64,000 nt of DNA, taken from NCBI RefSeq assembly GCF_003944705.1, contig NZ_RWIS01000011.1:1-64000 (forward strand), written 5' to 3'. The notes beneath the pieces are model-generated. The model did not search any database. It saw only the letters and a program-made list of their open reading frames with translations, and was not told where the DNA came from. Made by a program: the position numbers and the translations under genes. Shown here one piece after another: positions 42,678 to 51,111 of the stretch; the first letter of the stretch is position 1, and every line of letters begins with the position of its first letter. The DNA is from Hymenobacter metallilatus (GTDB lineage: Bacteria > Bacteroidota > Bacteroidia > Cytophagales > Hymenobacteraceae).

Positions 42678-43337
42678 TCAGGGCGCGTCGTAGGGCTCCA
42701 CAAGGTAGCAGCGCCGGGCCGCATCGTAATCAATAATCAGGGCGGTGTCGCCTTTGCGCAGCTCGGCGGTAGGAGAAGCGGCGTGCACGTTGAGTACCAG
42801 CGGCGCCCCGTGCAGCACCGGCACGCTGGCCTGGCCCAGGCGGTAGGCCGTGGTGGGCAGCAGCACAGTACAGATTTTCCCCAGCGGCCTGGCCCCCGTG
42901 TCGTGGTCCTGCTGCATGGCTGCAAACAGGCGCACGAAGGGCAGCGTCAGTACTTTGGCAACCAGCAGGCTCCCGATACCCAGCGGGGCCAGCAACCCCA
43001 GCCCCAGCAGCCACGACGTGTTGCCCAGGTAGTAGTTCAGCAGAATGCTGCCAATCCAGAGCGGCAGGGCCACAAAGCTCACGAATACCATCAGCGGCAC
43101 CCGCCCCAGGTTGAAAAAGGCCAGCGCGTGGTTGAGCCAGCTCACGCCCATGCTGGCGGTATCGGGGGCGGCGTGCGTGTCGTGCCCCAGCTCGTACTGA
43201 TGGTCCGTATCCAGGTCTACCGTCTTGAAATCGAGCAAACCCAGAATAACAGTAAGCCAGTACAGCAGCACGAATACCAGCAGGGTAGTAGGCACTAGGT
43301 TAGGAGTCGAAACGGCCGCGCGGAGAAGTTCGGTCAT
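42678..43337 (-). CDS. OB-fold/NfeD-like membrane protein (YqiJ type)
   Basis: A 219-residue membrane protein with helices at about 15-35 ('LVPTTLLVFVLLYWLTVILG'), 73-95 and 100-125. The C-terminal cytosolic part (about 145-219: 'GKICTVLLPTTAYRLGQASV', 'ELRKGDTALIIDYDAARRCY') is an OB-like beta domain as in NfeD/YuaF/YqiJ proteins. Such proteins act with flotillins in membrane microdomains. It stands upstream of the flotillin on the same strand with a repeat between. The function is inferred from family and location; sequence conservation across this group is low, so the name is by architecture. Confidence 0.75.
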   Translation of the reverse strand: MTELLRAAVSTPNLVPTTLLVFVLLYWLTVILGLLDFKTVDLDTDHQYELGHDTHAAPDTASMGVSWLNHALAFFNLGRVPLMVFVSFVALPLWIGSILLNYYLGNTSWLLGLGLLAPLGIGSLLVAKVLTLPFVRLFAAMQQDHDTGARPLGKICTVLLPTTAYRLGQASVPVLHGAPLVLNVHAASPTAELRKGDTALIIDYDAARRCYLVEPYDAP

Positions 43338-43410
43338 GGGCGGAGAAGGGCAGGAATATGAAGCGGGAGATTGGGGTGCCAGCGCCGAACAGTAGGGGAA
43401 GACAGGGAGC

Positions 43411-44115
43411 TTATCCCAGCCCCAATTTAGCCTTTAGCGCCTGCAAGTCGGCGGCGGCCTGGCCGGTGCCGTCCTTACCCAGCGCCTGGTCGATTTCCTG
43501 GTCGACGGTCTTGCTTTCCTGAGCAATCTGCCCGTACGATTCGGCCAGGGCTTCCTCGGTGGCTACTTTCTCCTTCATGCGCTCCAGCAGTGCCACCGTG
43601 CCCGACGAATCCAGCTGGGCCAGCTGCTGGTTGATGGTTTTGGTGGCCGTGCTCACCGTTACGCGGGCTTTCAGGGTGCGCAGCTCATTATCCCACTGCG
43701 AGATGGTGCTTTTCAGCTGCTGCACGTTCTGGTCGAGCTGCTGGGCTGAGGCTTCAAACTTCTGTTGCTCCTGGGTGGCGCGGTCGGCCTGGGCTTCGTG
43801 CTGGGCTTTTTTGAGCAAGGCTTCCGTGGCCAGGCGGTCGGCCTCAGCGGTTTCCAGTTCCTGGCGGTGGGCTTTCTGGAGCAGGAGCACGGCTTTGTTT
43901 TCGTATTCCAGCGCCCGGCCCCGCTCGGCTTCGGCCTCGTTGCGGCTCCGGATGGCCAGCGCCTTCACCTCGGCCAGCGCGTGTAAGGCCTTGTCCAGGT
44001 CCTGGCGCAGGTCGCGCAGGCCCTGCTCGGTCATTTTGATGGGATCTTCGAGCTGATTAACGGCCGAGTGCGCTTCCGCCTGCCCGATTTTAAAGATGCG
44101 GTTGAAGAGGTTCAT
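43411..44115 (-). CDS. PspA/IM30 family protein
   Basis: A 234-residue coiled-coil protein of the PspA/Vipp1 (ESCRT-III-like) superfamily. It starts 'MNLFNRIFKIGQAEAHSAVN', an amphipathic helix that binds membranes, then 'QLEDPIKMTEQGLRDLRQDL' (about 21-40), the family hallmark. Long helices with Glu/Ala/Lys heptads run to about residue 190, and a short C-terminal helix is last ('AAADLQALKAKLGLG'). These proteins form rods and rings that repair stressed membranes. It is in the flotillin/ATPase module, consistent with reported PspA-flotillin-AAA gene associations. Confidence 0.92.
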   Translation of the reverse strand: MNLFNRIFKIGQAEAHSAVNQLEDPIKMTEQGLRDLRQDLDKALHALAEVKALAIRSRNEAEAERGRALEYENKAVLLLQKAHRQELETAEADRLATEALLKKAQHEAQADRATQEQQKFEASAQQLDQNVQQLKSTISQWDNELRTLKARVTVSTATKTINQQLAQLDSSGTVALLERMKEKVATEEALAESYGQIAQESKTVDQEIDQALGKDGTGQAAADLQALKAKLGLG

Positions 44116-44154
44116 GGCTGTTGGGAACTTGGTTTGGAAGGTATTGAGGAATAT

Positions 44155-44272
44155 CAGAACGTCATGCTCTATCTGGCGTCCGCTTGTCGAAGCATGTCTA
44201 CCGCTGGCTAACTACTCATTATTGCAACGAAGCGGTAGAGATGCTTCGGCTGCCCTCAGCATGACGTTCAGG
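44155..44272. repeat. GTCATGCTGAGC-family palindrome (second copy)
   Basis: AACGTCATGCTCTATCTGGC with TTGTCGAAGCATGTCTACCG faces CGGTAGAGATGCTTCGGCTG with CCTCAGCATGACGTT. It is a diverged copy of the element at 24290-24490. Its right end overlaps the YbjN gene's stop. Confidence 0.82.
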
Positions 44273-44681
44273 CGTCTTCGTAACCCGATTTTGAAAACGC
44301 AATCAGCTCGTCGCTGAATTCGCTCAGCAGCAGGGCCAGGGAGTTGAACACGGCTTCCAGCTCGGGCCGGTCGAGGTGTTCGAGCTGCAGGGTGTCGCGG
44401 AAAATTACCTTGCGGCCCGACTCGTCCAGTACGAAAGCCCCGTGAATAATGTCCCGGTTTTTCTGGAGCAGGCGCTGGTAGATGGCGCCGTTGGGAACGG
44501 GCAAATCCAGCAGGTACTGCTCCAGAATCAGGAGTGGCTCTCCGCAGCCCAGCACCAGGTGGTCGATGCCCAGCTCCGGCTTGCTCACCACCAGCAGGTT
44601 GTTGGCCGGGTCCTGGTGCTGCACGTCGAAGCCCAGCTCCAGCAGATAAGTCTGAATCTTCAGATAGTAAGAATTGGCCAT
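44268..44681 (-). CDS. YbjN-domain protein
   Basis: A 137-residue soluble protein with the compact alpha/beta fold of YbjN and type III secretion chaperones: 'YYLKIQTYLLELGFDVQHQD' (about 5-24), 'NNLLVVSKPELGIDHLVLGC' (about 27-46), 'IYQRLLQKNRDIIHGAFVLD' (about 68-87), 'VIFRDTLQLEHLDRPELEAV' (about 93-112). This subgroup accompanies PspA in bacterial stress loci; its role may be chaperone-like. ATG 44681 (MANSYYLK) is used; a longer frame to 44735 is not supported. It is the first gene of the minus-strand module. Confidence 0.8.
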   Translation of the reverse strand: MANSYYLKIQTYLLELGFDVQHQDPANNLLVVSKPELGIDHLVLGCGEPLLILEQYLLDLPVPNGAIYQRLLQKNRDIIHGAFVLDESGRKVIFRDTLQLEHLDRPELEAVFNSLALLLSEFSDELIAFSKSGYEDA

Positions 44682-44843
44682 ACGAGAGTAGCTAGAACGG
44701 GAAGAGGCCAAAAGGTAAGCAAAGACCGGCAGCAAGCCCAGGTAGGTAAACGTAGGTAGCTCAAAAAAATAGCGGAGACTAGCAAGCGGTGGATACTATT
44801 GTACTAGCTTTACGATACAGGTGTACTCAAAGTTTTAGATGTG

Positions 44844-44856
44844 CTCAAGCTTTGAG
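44844..44856 (+). promoter_or_regulatory. Palindrome CTCAAGCTTTGAG before XRE gene
   Basis: CTCAA and TTGAG arms around GCT lie 19 bases before the start codon of the XRE regulator, with a half site CTCAAAG at 44826-44832. This looks like an operator bound by the regulator itself. The distances and arms are seen; binding is inferred. Confidence 0.45.
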
Positions 44857-44874
44857 CGAAAATTTTTTTACCGC

Positions 44875-45657
44875 ATGTCCTACGTAGGAAAAAACATTCG
44901 CAAAATCAGAACCGTTAAGAAGCTGAGCCAGGCGGCTTTTGCCGAGTTATTTGGCCTGGCCCGACCCAGCGTGGGCGCCTACGAAGAAGGCCGGTCGGAA
45001 CCAAAAATGGAGACGCTCATTCAGATTGCTCAACATTTTGGCTTGTCTGTAGACTTGCTACTTACGAAAGAGCTGACGGTAAATGAGCTGTATCACTTCG
45101 ATATTTTCAAACAGGAAAGCACGCCTGCTCCGGCGGCTGACACTACCAACGAAGCCGCTAAGCAGGCGGCCCTGACGCCCTTCGTGCCGGCTGCCCGCTT
45201 GCTCGAGTACATCGTGCAGCACCACAGCACCGATTTTGTGGCGGCGCTTCCTTCGCTCACGTTTCCGCACCAGCTAGGGGGCGCTACCCGGGCTTTTGAG
45301 ATAGTGGGGGCCGAAATGCAGCACCAGCAGCAGGGCCTGCGCCACCAGGATGTGGTGCTGTGCTGCCGCGCAGATAAAACCGCCGCCAGCTTGCGTACGG
45401 GCCGTATCTACGCCTTCGTAACGCAAAACAGCCTGTTGGTGCGCCGCCTGGCTGAGCGCCTGTCGGATACGGTGCTCAAACTCCGGGCCGACAACCCCGA
45501 CTATGGCGCCCAGGAGTTTGCCCTCGACCAGGCCCTGGAAATCTGGGAAGTGAAGGCCGTATTCACCACCCACCTGCGCCCACCTTCCCGCATCGAGGAC
45601 CGCGTAACGCGGCTGGAGCGGCAGGTAGAGGAATTGCTGGCCCGGTTGGGAGCATGA
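44875..45657 (+). CDS. XRE-family regulator with S24-like C-terminus
   Basis: A 260-residue protein. The helix-turn-helix domain (about 4-62: 'IRKIRTVKKLSQAAFAELFG', 'LARPSVGAYEEGRSEPKMET', 'LIQIAQHFGLSVDLLL') is the standard XRE type. A linker and a C-terminal region (about 110-230) with 'FPHQLGGATRAFEIVGAEMQ' and 'CCRADKTAASLRTGRIYAFV' look like the peptidase S24/LexA-like beta fold, but the catalytic Ser-Lys pair is not evident. The end is a coiled coil ('RIEDRVTRLERQVEELLARL'). It starts at ATG 44875, divergent from the YbjN/PspA/flotillin genes, and is a plausible regulator of them. Confidence 0.85.
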   Translation: MSYVGKNIRKIRTVKKLSQAAFAELFGLARPSVGAYEEGRSEPKMETLIQIAQHFGLSVDLLLTKELTVNELYHFDIFKQESTPAPAADTTNEAAKQAALTPFVPAARLLEYIVQHHSTDFVAALPSLTFPHQLGGATRAFEIVGAEMQHQQQGLRHQDVVLCCRADKTAASLRTGRIYAFVTQNSLLVRRLAERLSDTVLKLRADNPDYGAQEFALDQALEIWEVKAVFTTHLRPPSRIEDRVTRLERQVEELLARLGA

Positions 45658-45777
45658 TGTTTCCGCTGCCCTACCAAACCAAATCCACCCATTCCGCTGC
45701 GGCTCCCACTCTGCCACAGCGCAACCGGCCCGGACGGGCCGTGTCTGTTAGCGCACTTTTCACCCGATATTCCCCTT

Positions 45778-47586
45778 ATGCATCCGATTTTCCGTTCGGC
45801 CGCCCTGGCGGCGCTGCTGGGCCTGGCCGCCCCGGCGCTGGCCAAAGCTCCCAAGGAGCTGACCTACACCGTGAGCATGGACCCGGCCACCAACAGCAAC
45901 GCTTTCCAGGTGAAGCTGGAGCTGCCCAAATCCACCAAGCTCAAAAAAGACCAGGCCATCTACCAGTTTGCGGCCACGGCTCCCGGCACTTACCAGGTGA
46001 TGGATATGGGCCGCTTCGTGAGCAATTTCCAGGCCTTTGATGCCAAGGGGCAGCCGCTGGCAGTGAAGCAGCTCACCATCAATCAGTGGCAGCTCAGCCA
46101 GCCCGACAAAACCCGCGAAATCCGCTACACCATTGCCGAAACCTGGGACACGCCGGTGAAGGAGCACAGCATTTACCGCATGTGCGGCTCGTCACTGGAA
46201 GCGGACCATGCCCTGCTCAACGGGCAGACGCTGCTGGGCTTCCCCCAGGGCCTGCAGGCGGCCCCGCTACGCCTGAAGCTGGAGTATCCCAGCGGCTGGA
46301 AAGTGGGCACGGTGCTGCAAGCCGACAAGGACGGCTACTTCCACCTCCAGGACTACGACCACGCCGTGGATTCACCCATTTTGCTGGGCCGCCTCACCGA
46401 GGCCAGCACCAAGCTGGGCGCGGCCGATGTGGCTCTATATTGCTACTCGGCCACCGATAAGGTGCAGGCTGAGCCTTTGCTGGGCTACATGCAGAAGATG
46501 CTGACCGCCGCCCAGAGCTTTTTTGGGGGGCAGCTGCCGGTGCAGCGCTACGCCTTCCTCTACCACTTCGCCGACCGCTCGGCCGGGGCCTGGGAGCATT
46601 CCTACAGCTCGGAGTACGTGCTGCCCGAGCAGCCGCTCACGCCCGAGTCGGCGCAGGGCGTGGTGGATATTGCCGCCCACGAGTTTTTCCACGTGATGAC
46701 CCCGCTCAACATCCATTCCGAGGTGATTGAGCACTTCAACTTCGTGCAGCCTACTGGCTCCGAGCACCTGTGGCTGTACGAGGGCACCACCGAATGGGCC
46801 TCGCACATGATGCAGCTGCGCGGAGGCCTGGTGCCGCTGGAGGAGTATCTGAGCACCCTGCACGACAAAGTGCAGTACGACCGGACCCGTACCGATACCA
46901 CCTACAGCCTTAGCCGCCTGGGCCTGAATTCGTTTTCGGATGAAGGGCAGCGCCAGTACGGCAACATCTACCAGCGCGGGGCCCTCACAGCCGGCCTGCT
47001 CGATATTCGCCTGCTGGAACTGAGCGGGGGCAAGCGGGGCCTCCGCGACGTGCTGTTGCAGCTGGCCAAGCAGTACGGCCCCAACAAGCCTTTCAGCGAA
47101 AAAACCTTTTTCGAGGATTTCACTAAGCTGACGTATCCGGAAATTAGGGACTTTTTCCGGCGCTATGTGCAGGGCGCCGAGCCGCTGCCCCTGGCCGAAT
47201 ACTACGCTAAGCTAGGCATCACCTATCAGCCCATTGTGCACACCGGCAAGCAGGTAGCCACCGTGGGCGCCGTGGGGCTGGCCCCGCGGGAAACCAACGT
47301 GTACTTTACCCGGGTAGCTGGGCCGGTGGCCGCTGCCGGCGTGCAGGTCGGCGACCAGCTGGTGGCCGTGGATGGGGTACGCAACGACTTCACGGGCCTG
47401 CGCCGGGCCGGCAGCCGGGCCCCTGGCTCCGAGCTGCCCCTCACCATTGTGCGCAACGGCCAGGAGCAAACGGTGCGCGTAAAGCTGGGCAGCACCGAGG
47501 AGGTGAAACGCTACGTATTCACCCAAAACCCCACCGCCACGCCCGACCAGCTGACTCTGCGCGCGGTGTGGCTGAAGAACCTGTAG
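45778..47586 (+). CDS. M61 family metallopeptidase with PDZ domain
   Basis: A 602-residue exported zinc aminopeptidase. The signal peptide is MHPIFRSAALAALLGLAAPA (1-22). The N-terminal beta domain is followed by the catalytic part with HEFFH at 301-305 (HExxH zinc site) and the third ligand Glu in 'WLYEGTTEW' (about 336). A PDZ domain near the C-terminus (about 505-575: 'VAGPVAAAGVQVGDQLVAVD') is usual for M61 glycyl-aminopeptidases. It should hydrolyse peptides with N-terminal Gly or Ala in the periplasm. It stands alone, with a terminator downstream. Confidence 0.92.
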   Translation: MHPIFRSAALAALLGLAAPALAKAPKELTYTVSMDPATNSNAFQVKLELPKSTKLKKDQAIYQFAATAPGTYQVMDMGRFVSNFQAFDAKGQPLAVKQLTINQWQLSQPDKTREIRYTIAETWDTPVKEHSIYRMCGSSLEADHALLNGQTLLGFPQGLQAAPLRLKLEYPSGWKVGTVLQADKDGYFHLQDYDHAVDSPILLGRLTEASTKLGAADVALYCYSATDKVQAEPLLGYMQKMLTAAQSFFGGQLPVQRYAFLYHFADRSAGAWEHSYSSEYVLPEQPLTPESAQGVVDIAAHEFFHVMTPLNIHSEVIEHFNFVQPTGSEHLWLYEGTTEWASHMMQLRGGLVPLEEYLSTLHDKVQYDRTRTDTTYSLSRLGLNSFSDEGQRQYGNIYQRGALTAGLLDIRLLELSGGKRGLRDVLLQLAKQYGPNKPFSEKTFFEDFTKLTYPEIRDFFRRYVQGAEPLPLAEYYAKLGITYQPIVHTGKQVATVGAVGLAPRETNVYFTRVAGPVAAAGVQVGDQLVAVDGVRNDFTGLRRAGSRAPGSELPLTIVRNGQEQTVRVKLGSTEEVKRYVFTQNPTATPDQLTLRAVWLKNL

Positions 47587-47607
47587 CTACCGGCGGCCCT
47601 GCGGTAG

Positions 47608-47700
47608 CACGCAGTAGCGCGAACTTTGCAGTTCGCGTGTTCCCGAGTTGTTGCGCGGCACGTTAAGGATACGCGCACTACAAAGTTCGCGCGACTACAC
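47608..47700. repeat. GTAGCGCGAACTTTG-family palindrome
   Basis: GTAGCGCGAACTTTGCAGTT (47609) faces CACTACAAAGTTCGCGCGAC (about 47677). It fills the gap after the M61 gene and is the only copy of this family I saw in the window. Confidence 0.75.
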
Positions 47701-47736
47701 ATGGCCGGATAACCACGGGCGAAACCTGGGTGTTAC

Positions 47737-47782
47737 GCACAAAAAAAGCCTTCATACGCAGTGTATGAAGGCTTTTTTGTGC
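47737..47782. terminator. Bidirectional terminator
   Basis: GCACAAAAAAAGCCTTCATAC and GTATGAAGGCTTTTTTGTGC form a stem of about 20 pairs with a GCAGT loop, with A and T tracts inside. It serves the convergent M61 and universal-stress genes. Confidence 0.9.
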
Positions 47783-47798
47783 AAATACTGCCGAGTCG

Positions 47799-48644
47799 TC
47801 AGGCGTGTACCGTCATGACGGGCTGGGGGGCGTGCAGGGCTACCGCCTCGGAGGTGCTGCTCTGGAACAGGTGACTGAGGGCCGAGCGGCCGTGGGTGAG
47901 CATAACCACCAAATCGGCGTGGGCCCGCTCGGCAAAGCGCGGAATGCCGGTGCTGACGCGGGGCGCGTCAAATACATCGGCTTCGTAGTGCGTGAGCTGA
48001 TGGCGGCGGGCAAACTCCTCAATGGAGTGCAGGGCCGCGCCGTGCCGGTCGGCGGAGGGCACCACGTCGAGCAGGTGCAGGGTAGCTTCCGGGAACAGGG
48101 CCTGCAACTGCCGCAGCCCCGGCACGGCCCGGTCGGCCTCGGCCGTAAAATCGGAGGCAAACACCAGGTGCTGCACCTCAAAATCGGGGGCCGGGTGCTT
48201 GATGGTGAGCACCGGGCAAGGAGCCGTGCGCATCACCCGCTCGGTGTGCGAGTCCAGGAAAAACCGCGTCCAGGAAGTATGCTCGTGGGCCCCCATTACT
48301 ACCAAATCAATCTGGTGTTCCTGAATGGTTTCCAGCACGGCGGGCTCAAACTCGGCCGTGAGCACCAGGTCGCGCACCGGCACGTCGGGTACCAGGCTGT
48401 GGGCCTCGGCCATCCACTCGTGCATCCGGCGCTTGGTGGCCTGTAGCAGCTTGAGCATATACACATTGTTGAGTCCATCGGTACCGACCCGGCCCCCGGA
48501 GGTGGCAATACCAGCGGCCGGAGGCGCATCTACTACGTGCAGCAGCGTAACGTGGCCGGCGCTGCGGTGGGCCAGCTGTAGGGCAGCCTCGAAGGCATAG
48601 TGCGCCTCCGGGGAAAAATCGGTGGGAACAAGCAGATTTTTCAT
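47799..48644 (-). CDS. Tandem universal stress protein (UspA family)
   Basis: A 281-residue cytoplasmic protein made of two UspA domains (about 1-145 and 148-281). The first starts 'MKNLLVPTDFSPEAHYAFEA' and the second 'VQHLVFASDFTAEADRAVPG'. The ATP-binding 'G-x2-G-x9-G(S/T)' motif is degenerate in both: 'VVMGAHEHTSWTRFFLDSHT' and 'VVMLTHGRSALSHLFQSSTS' lack the final glycine. It is therefore probably a non-ATP-binding UspA. Such tandem forms are common in Hymenobacter, often responding to starvation or stress. ATG 48644 fits the family. Terminator and repeat lie at its 3' end. Confidence 0.9.
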   Translation of the reverse strand: MKNLLVPTDFSPEAHYAFEAALQLAHRSAGHVTLLHVVDAPPAAGIATSGGRVGTDGLNNVYMLKLLQATKRRMHEWMAEAHSLVPDVPVRDLVLTAEFEPAVLETIQEHQIDLVVMGAHEHTSWTRFFLDSHTERVMRTAPCPVLTIKHPAPDFEVQHLVFASDFTAEADRAVPGLRQLQALFPEATLHLLDVVPSADRHGAALHSIEEFARRHQLTHYEADVFDAPRVSTGIPRFAERAHADLVVMLTHGRSALSHLFQSSTSEAVALHAPQPVMTVHA

Positions 48645-48876
48645 GAGCGTAGGGCTGAAAACGGGCGGACGGCTACTGCCTTCAGGTAACTGATTGGGCG
48701 GTAGTGTGCTACATCGGATAATATACTGGTTTTATTGTTGAAATCCAAATTTTACTGATCAGCTTACAATCAAGCGGGGGAGTGGCCCGGCCGGAGCGAG
48801 TACGGGCTGCTAACTTGCGCCCTGGCCGGCAGCACCGAGTCGGCATCTTTTTACCGCTAACCGGTGTTTCCTTGCT

Positions 48877-50484
48877 ATGCAGATATTTCCCCAACCCCTC
48901 GAGCAGACCATATTCACCAACTCTTTTGTGGAGGAGCTGCTCGGCGACCCTTCCCAGGAGAATGTGCCCCGGCAGGTGCCCGGTTACCACTACTCGCCGG
49001 TGCAGCCCACCCCGGTGCCGGACCCGCATTTGCTGGCTTGGTCGGATGAGCTGGCGGCTTTTCTGGGCCTGGTGCGGCCCCCGGAGCGGGGCCCGGCCGT
49101 GGAATTGCTGGCCGGCAACCGCGTGGCAACTACCATGCAGCCCTACGCCGCCCGCTACGGCGGCCACCAGTTTGGCAACTGGGCCGGGCAGCTCGGCGAC
49201 GGGCGGGCAATTTCCCTGGGTGAGCTGGGGGCCGTGGACGGCTCGCGCTGGGAGTTGCAGCTAAAAGGGGCCGGCCCCACGCCGTATTCGCGCCGGGCCG
49301 ATGGGCGGGCCGTGCTGCGCTCCTCCATCCGGGAGTTTCTGTGCTCCGAGGCCATGCACCACCTGGGCGTACCTACCACCCGGGCCCTGAGCCTGGTGGG
49401 CACCGGCGACGAGGTGGTGCGCGACATGTTTTATAACGGCAATGCCCGCCCCGAGCCGGGGGCCATTGTGTGCCGCGTGGCTCCCTCGTTCGTGCGGTTC
49501 GGCAATTTCCAGATTTTGCTGGCCCACCAGGAGCTGGACAACCTGCGCCAGCTGGCCGACTACGTGATTCGCCACCACTTTCCGGAGCTGGGTGTGCCCT
49601 CCCCGGCAGTGTACGCGCAGTGGTTTGCGGAGGTGTGCCGGCGTACGGCCATTATGGTGGCGCACTGGATGACGGTGGGCTTCGTGCACGGGGTGATGAA
49701 TACCGACAACATGAGCATCCTGGGCCTCACCATCGACTATGGGCCCTACGGCTGGCTGGAGCCCTACGAGCCCGGCTGGACGCCCAACACCACCGATTTC
49801 AGTACCTACCGCTACGCCTTCGGGCAGCAGCCCCGGGTGGCCCTCTGGAACCTGATGCAGCTGGCCCAGGCCCTCACGCCGCTGGTGTCGGAGCCGAATG
49901 CGGACCTGCGCCCCGCGCTGGATACCTACGTAACCACCTTTAACCAAGCGCGCCAGGCCATGCTCCTGCGTAAGCTGGGCCTCACCCCGCAACCCGATGG
50001 CCAGCCCGATTACGCCCTGACGGAAGCCCTGCACGCGGCCCTGGAAACCGCCGAAGCCGACATGACGCTGTTCTTCCGGCGGTTGTCGCACCTGGTGCCG
50101 GTGCTGCTGACGGAGGCAACTGGAAGCGGGCCAGCCGTACAGCAGCTGATTGAAGAAGTGAGCTACAACCCGGCGGGAGCCGTGCACGGGCCGTTGCAGG
50201 AGTGGCTGGAGCAGTACGCGCAGCGCTTGGGCCAGGAATCCGCCGCGCCCGAAGCTATCCGGGCCGGTATGCTGGCCGCCAACCCCAAGTACGTGCTGCG
50301 CAACTACCTGGCGCAGCTGGCCATCGAAGCCGCCGAAGCCGGCGACCTGACGGATCTGGAGCGGCTCTACCACGTGCTCAAAACTCCCTTCGACGAGCAT
50401 CCCGCCTACGAGGACCTGGCCGCCAAGCGCCCCGACTGGGCCCGCACCAAGCCCGGCAGTGCCACCCTCTCGTGCAGCTCCTGA
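48877..50484 (+). CDS. selO: SelO/YdiU protein adenylyltransferase
   Basis: A 535-residue pseudokinase of the SelO (YdiU) family, which transfers AMP to protein Ser/Thr/Tyr and helps oxidative-stress response. Seen: 'PYAARYGGHQFGNWAGQLGD' (about 89-108), the glycine-rich region, 'LQLKGAGPTPYSRRADGRAV' (about 127-146), 'GVMNTDNMSILGLTIDYGPY' (about 272-291; metal-binding Asn and Asp) and the end 'SCSS', where eukaryotic SelO has its selenocysteine region. The length is slightly above E. coli YdiU (478). It starts at ATG 48877 after a poorly structured gap. MsrB lies 0.6 kb downstream, in keeping with redox repair. Confidence 0.95.
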   Translation: MQIFPQPLEQTIFTNSFVEELLGDPSQENVPRQVPGYHYSPVQPTPVPDPHLLAWSDELAAFLGLVRPPERGPAVELLAGNRVATTMQPYAARYGGHQFGNWAGQLGDGRAISLGELGAVDGSRWELQLKGAGPTPYSRRADGRAVLRSSIREFLCSEAMHHLGVPTTRALSLVGTGDEVVRDMFYNGNARPEPGAIVCRVAPSFVRFGNFQILLAHQELDNLRQLADYVIRHHFPELGVPSPAVYAQWFAEVCRRTAIMVAHWMTVGFVHGVMNTDNMSILGLTIDYGPYGWLEPYEPGWTPNTTDFSTYRYAFGQQPRVALWNLMQLAQALTPLVSEPNADLRPALDTYVTTFNQARQAMLLRKLGLTPQPDGQPDYALTEALHAALETAEADMTLFFRRLSHLVPVLLTEATGSGPAVQQLIEEVSYNPAGAVHGPLQEWLEQYAQRLGQESAAPEAIRAGMLAANPKYVLRNYLAQLAIEAAEAGDLTDLERLYHVLKTPFDEHPAYEDLAAKRPDWARTKPGSATLSCSS

Positions 50485-50495
50485 TTGGTAGTTGT

Positions 50496-50604
50496 TCCGT
50501 CATCCTGAGCAGCGCGAAGGACCTTGCCACGCTGGAACGAGTCGTCGCTATGGTAGTCGTTCAACCGTAATAAGGTCCTTTGCGCTGCTCAGAATGGCGG
50601 AACA
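50496..50604. repeat. GTCATCCTGAGCAGC-family palindrome (third copy)
   Basis: GTCATCCTGAGCAGCGCGAA with GGACCTTGCC faces AATAAGGTCCTTTGCGCTGC with TCAGAATGGCGG. It resembles the elements at 24290 and 44155 in the CATGCTGAGC part and lies between selO and the next gene. Confidence 0.8.
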
Positions 50605-50628
50605 GTCAGCAAGCAGCAATCCACATCC

Positions 50629-51021
50629 TCACGCCTGCCGCAGAAGCCAGGTATAGGCCGATGCCACGTCGTCGAACAAAACTACTACCGGCCGGGTAAT
50701 GAAGCGCATGGCCGTTTCCATGGACTTGCGCGCCGGCCAGTAGGCCGGGCATACCCAGGCAACCGTATGCATGCCCTGCTGGGCCAGCCGCTGGTAATAC
50801 TCGGTGCCTACCCAACGCGCTCCTTGCTCCCAGTCACTGGTAACCTGGCTGTTGTCGTTGAGCATTTTGTGGCAGGGCCGCTGTTGGAGGTAGTCCAGTA
50901 CCAACTCGCCCCCCGCCCGCGCTGAGTGCGCATTGTGTGCGCCTTTCCATTCTACGTACAGCCAGGCATGGGTTGGGTCGTACGCAATGGATAGGGAGGA
51001 GGTATCGTATAGTTGCTCCAT
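50629..51021 (-). CDS. Hypothetical STAS-like protein (130 aa)
   Basis: A 130-residue soluble protein. The alternation 'LSIAYDPTHAWLYVEWKGAH' (about 9-28), 'AGGELVLDYLQQRPCHKMLN' (about 36-55), 'SQVTSDWEQGARWVGTEYYQ' and 'VVVLFDDVASAYTWLLRQA' (C-terminus) resembles SpoIIAA-like/STAS-type folds found in many Bacteroidota, sometimes near membrane stress genes. I cannot name a conserved Ser or partner kinase. ATG 51021 is used; a longer frame to 51099 is unlikely. It is divergent from msrB with 90 bases between them. Confidence 0.65.
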   Translation of the reverse strand: MEQLYDTSSLSIAYDPTHAWLYVEWKGAHNAHSARAGGELVLDYLQQRPCHKMLNDNSQVTSDWEQGARWVGTEYYQRLAQQGMHTVAWVCPAYWPARKSMETAMRFITRPVVVLFDDVASAYTWLLRQA

Positions 51022-51111
51022 AATGGGGCGGCGAGAGAGAAGAAGCCAGTTGGCCAGGGCAGGTGTGTAGTACCGGAAGATAAGCGAAAAGCAATACACC
51101 TACGAAATCAG

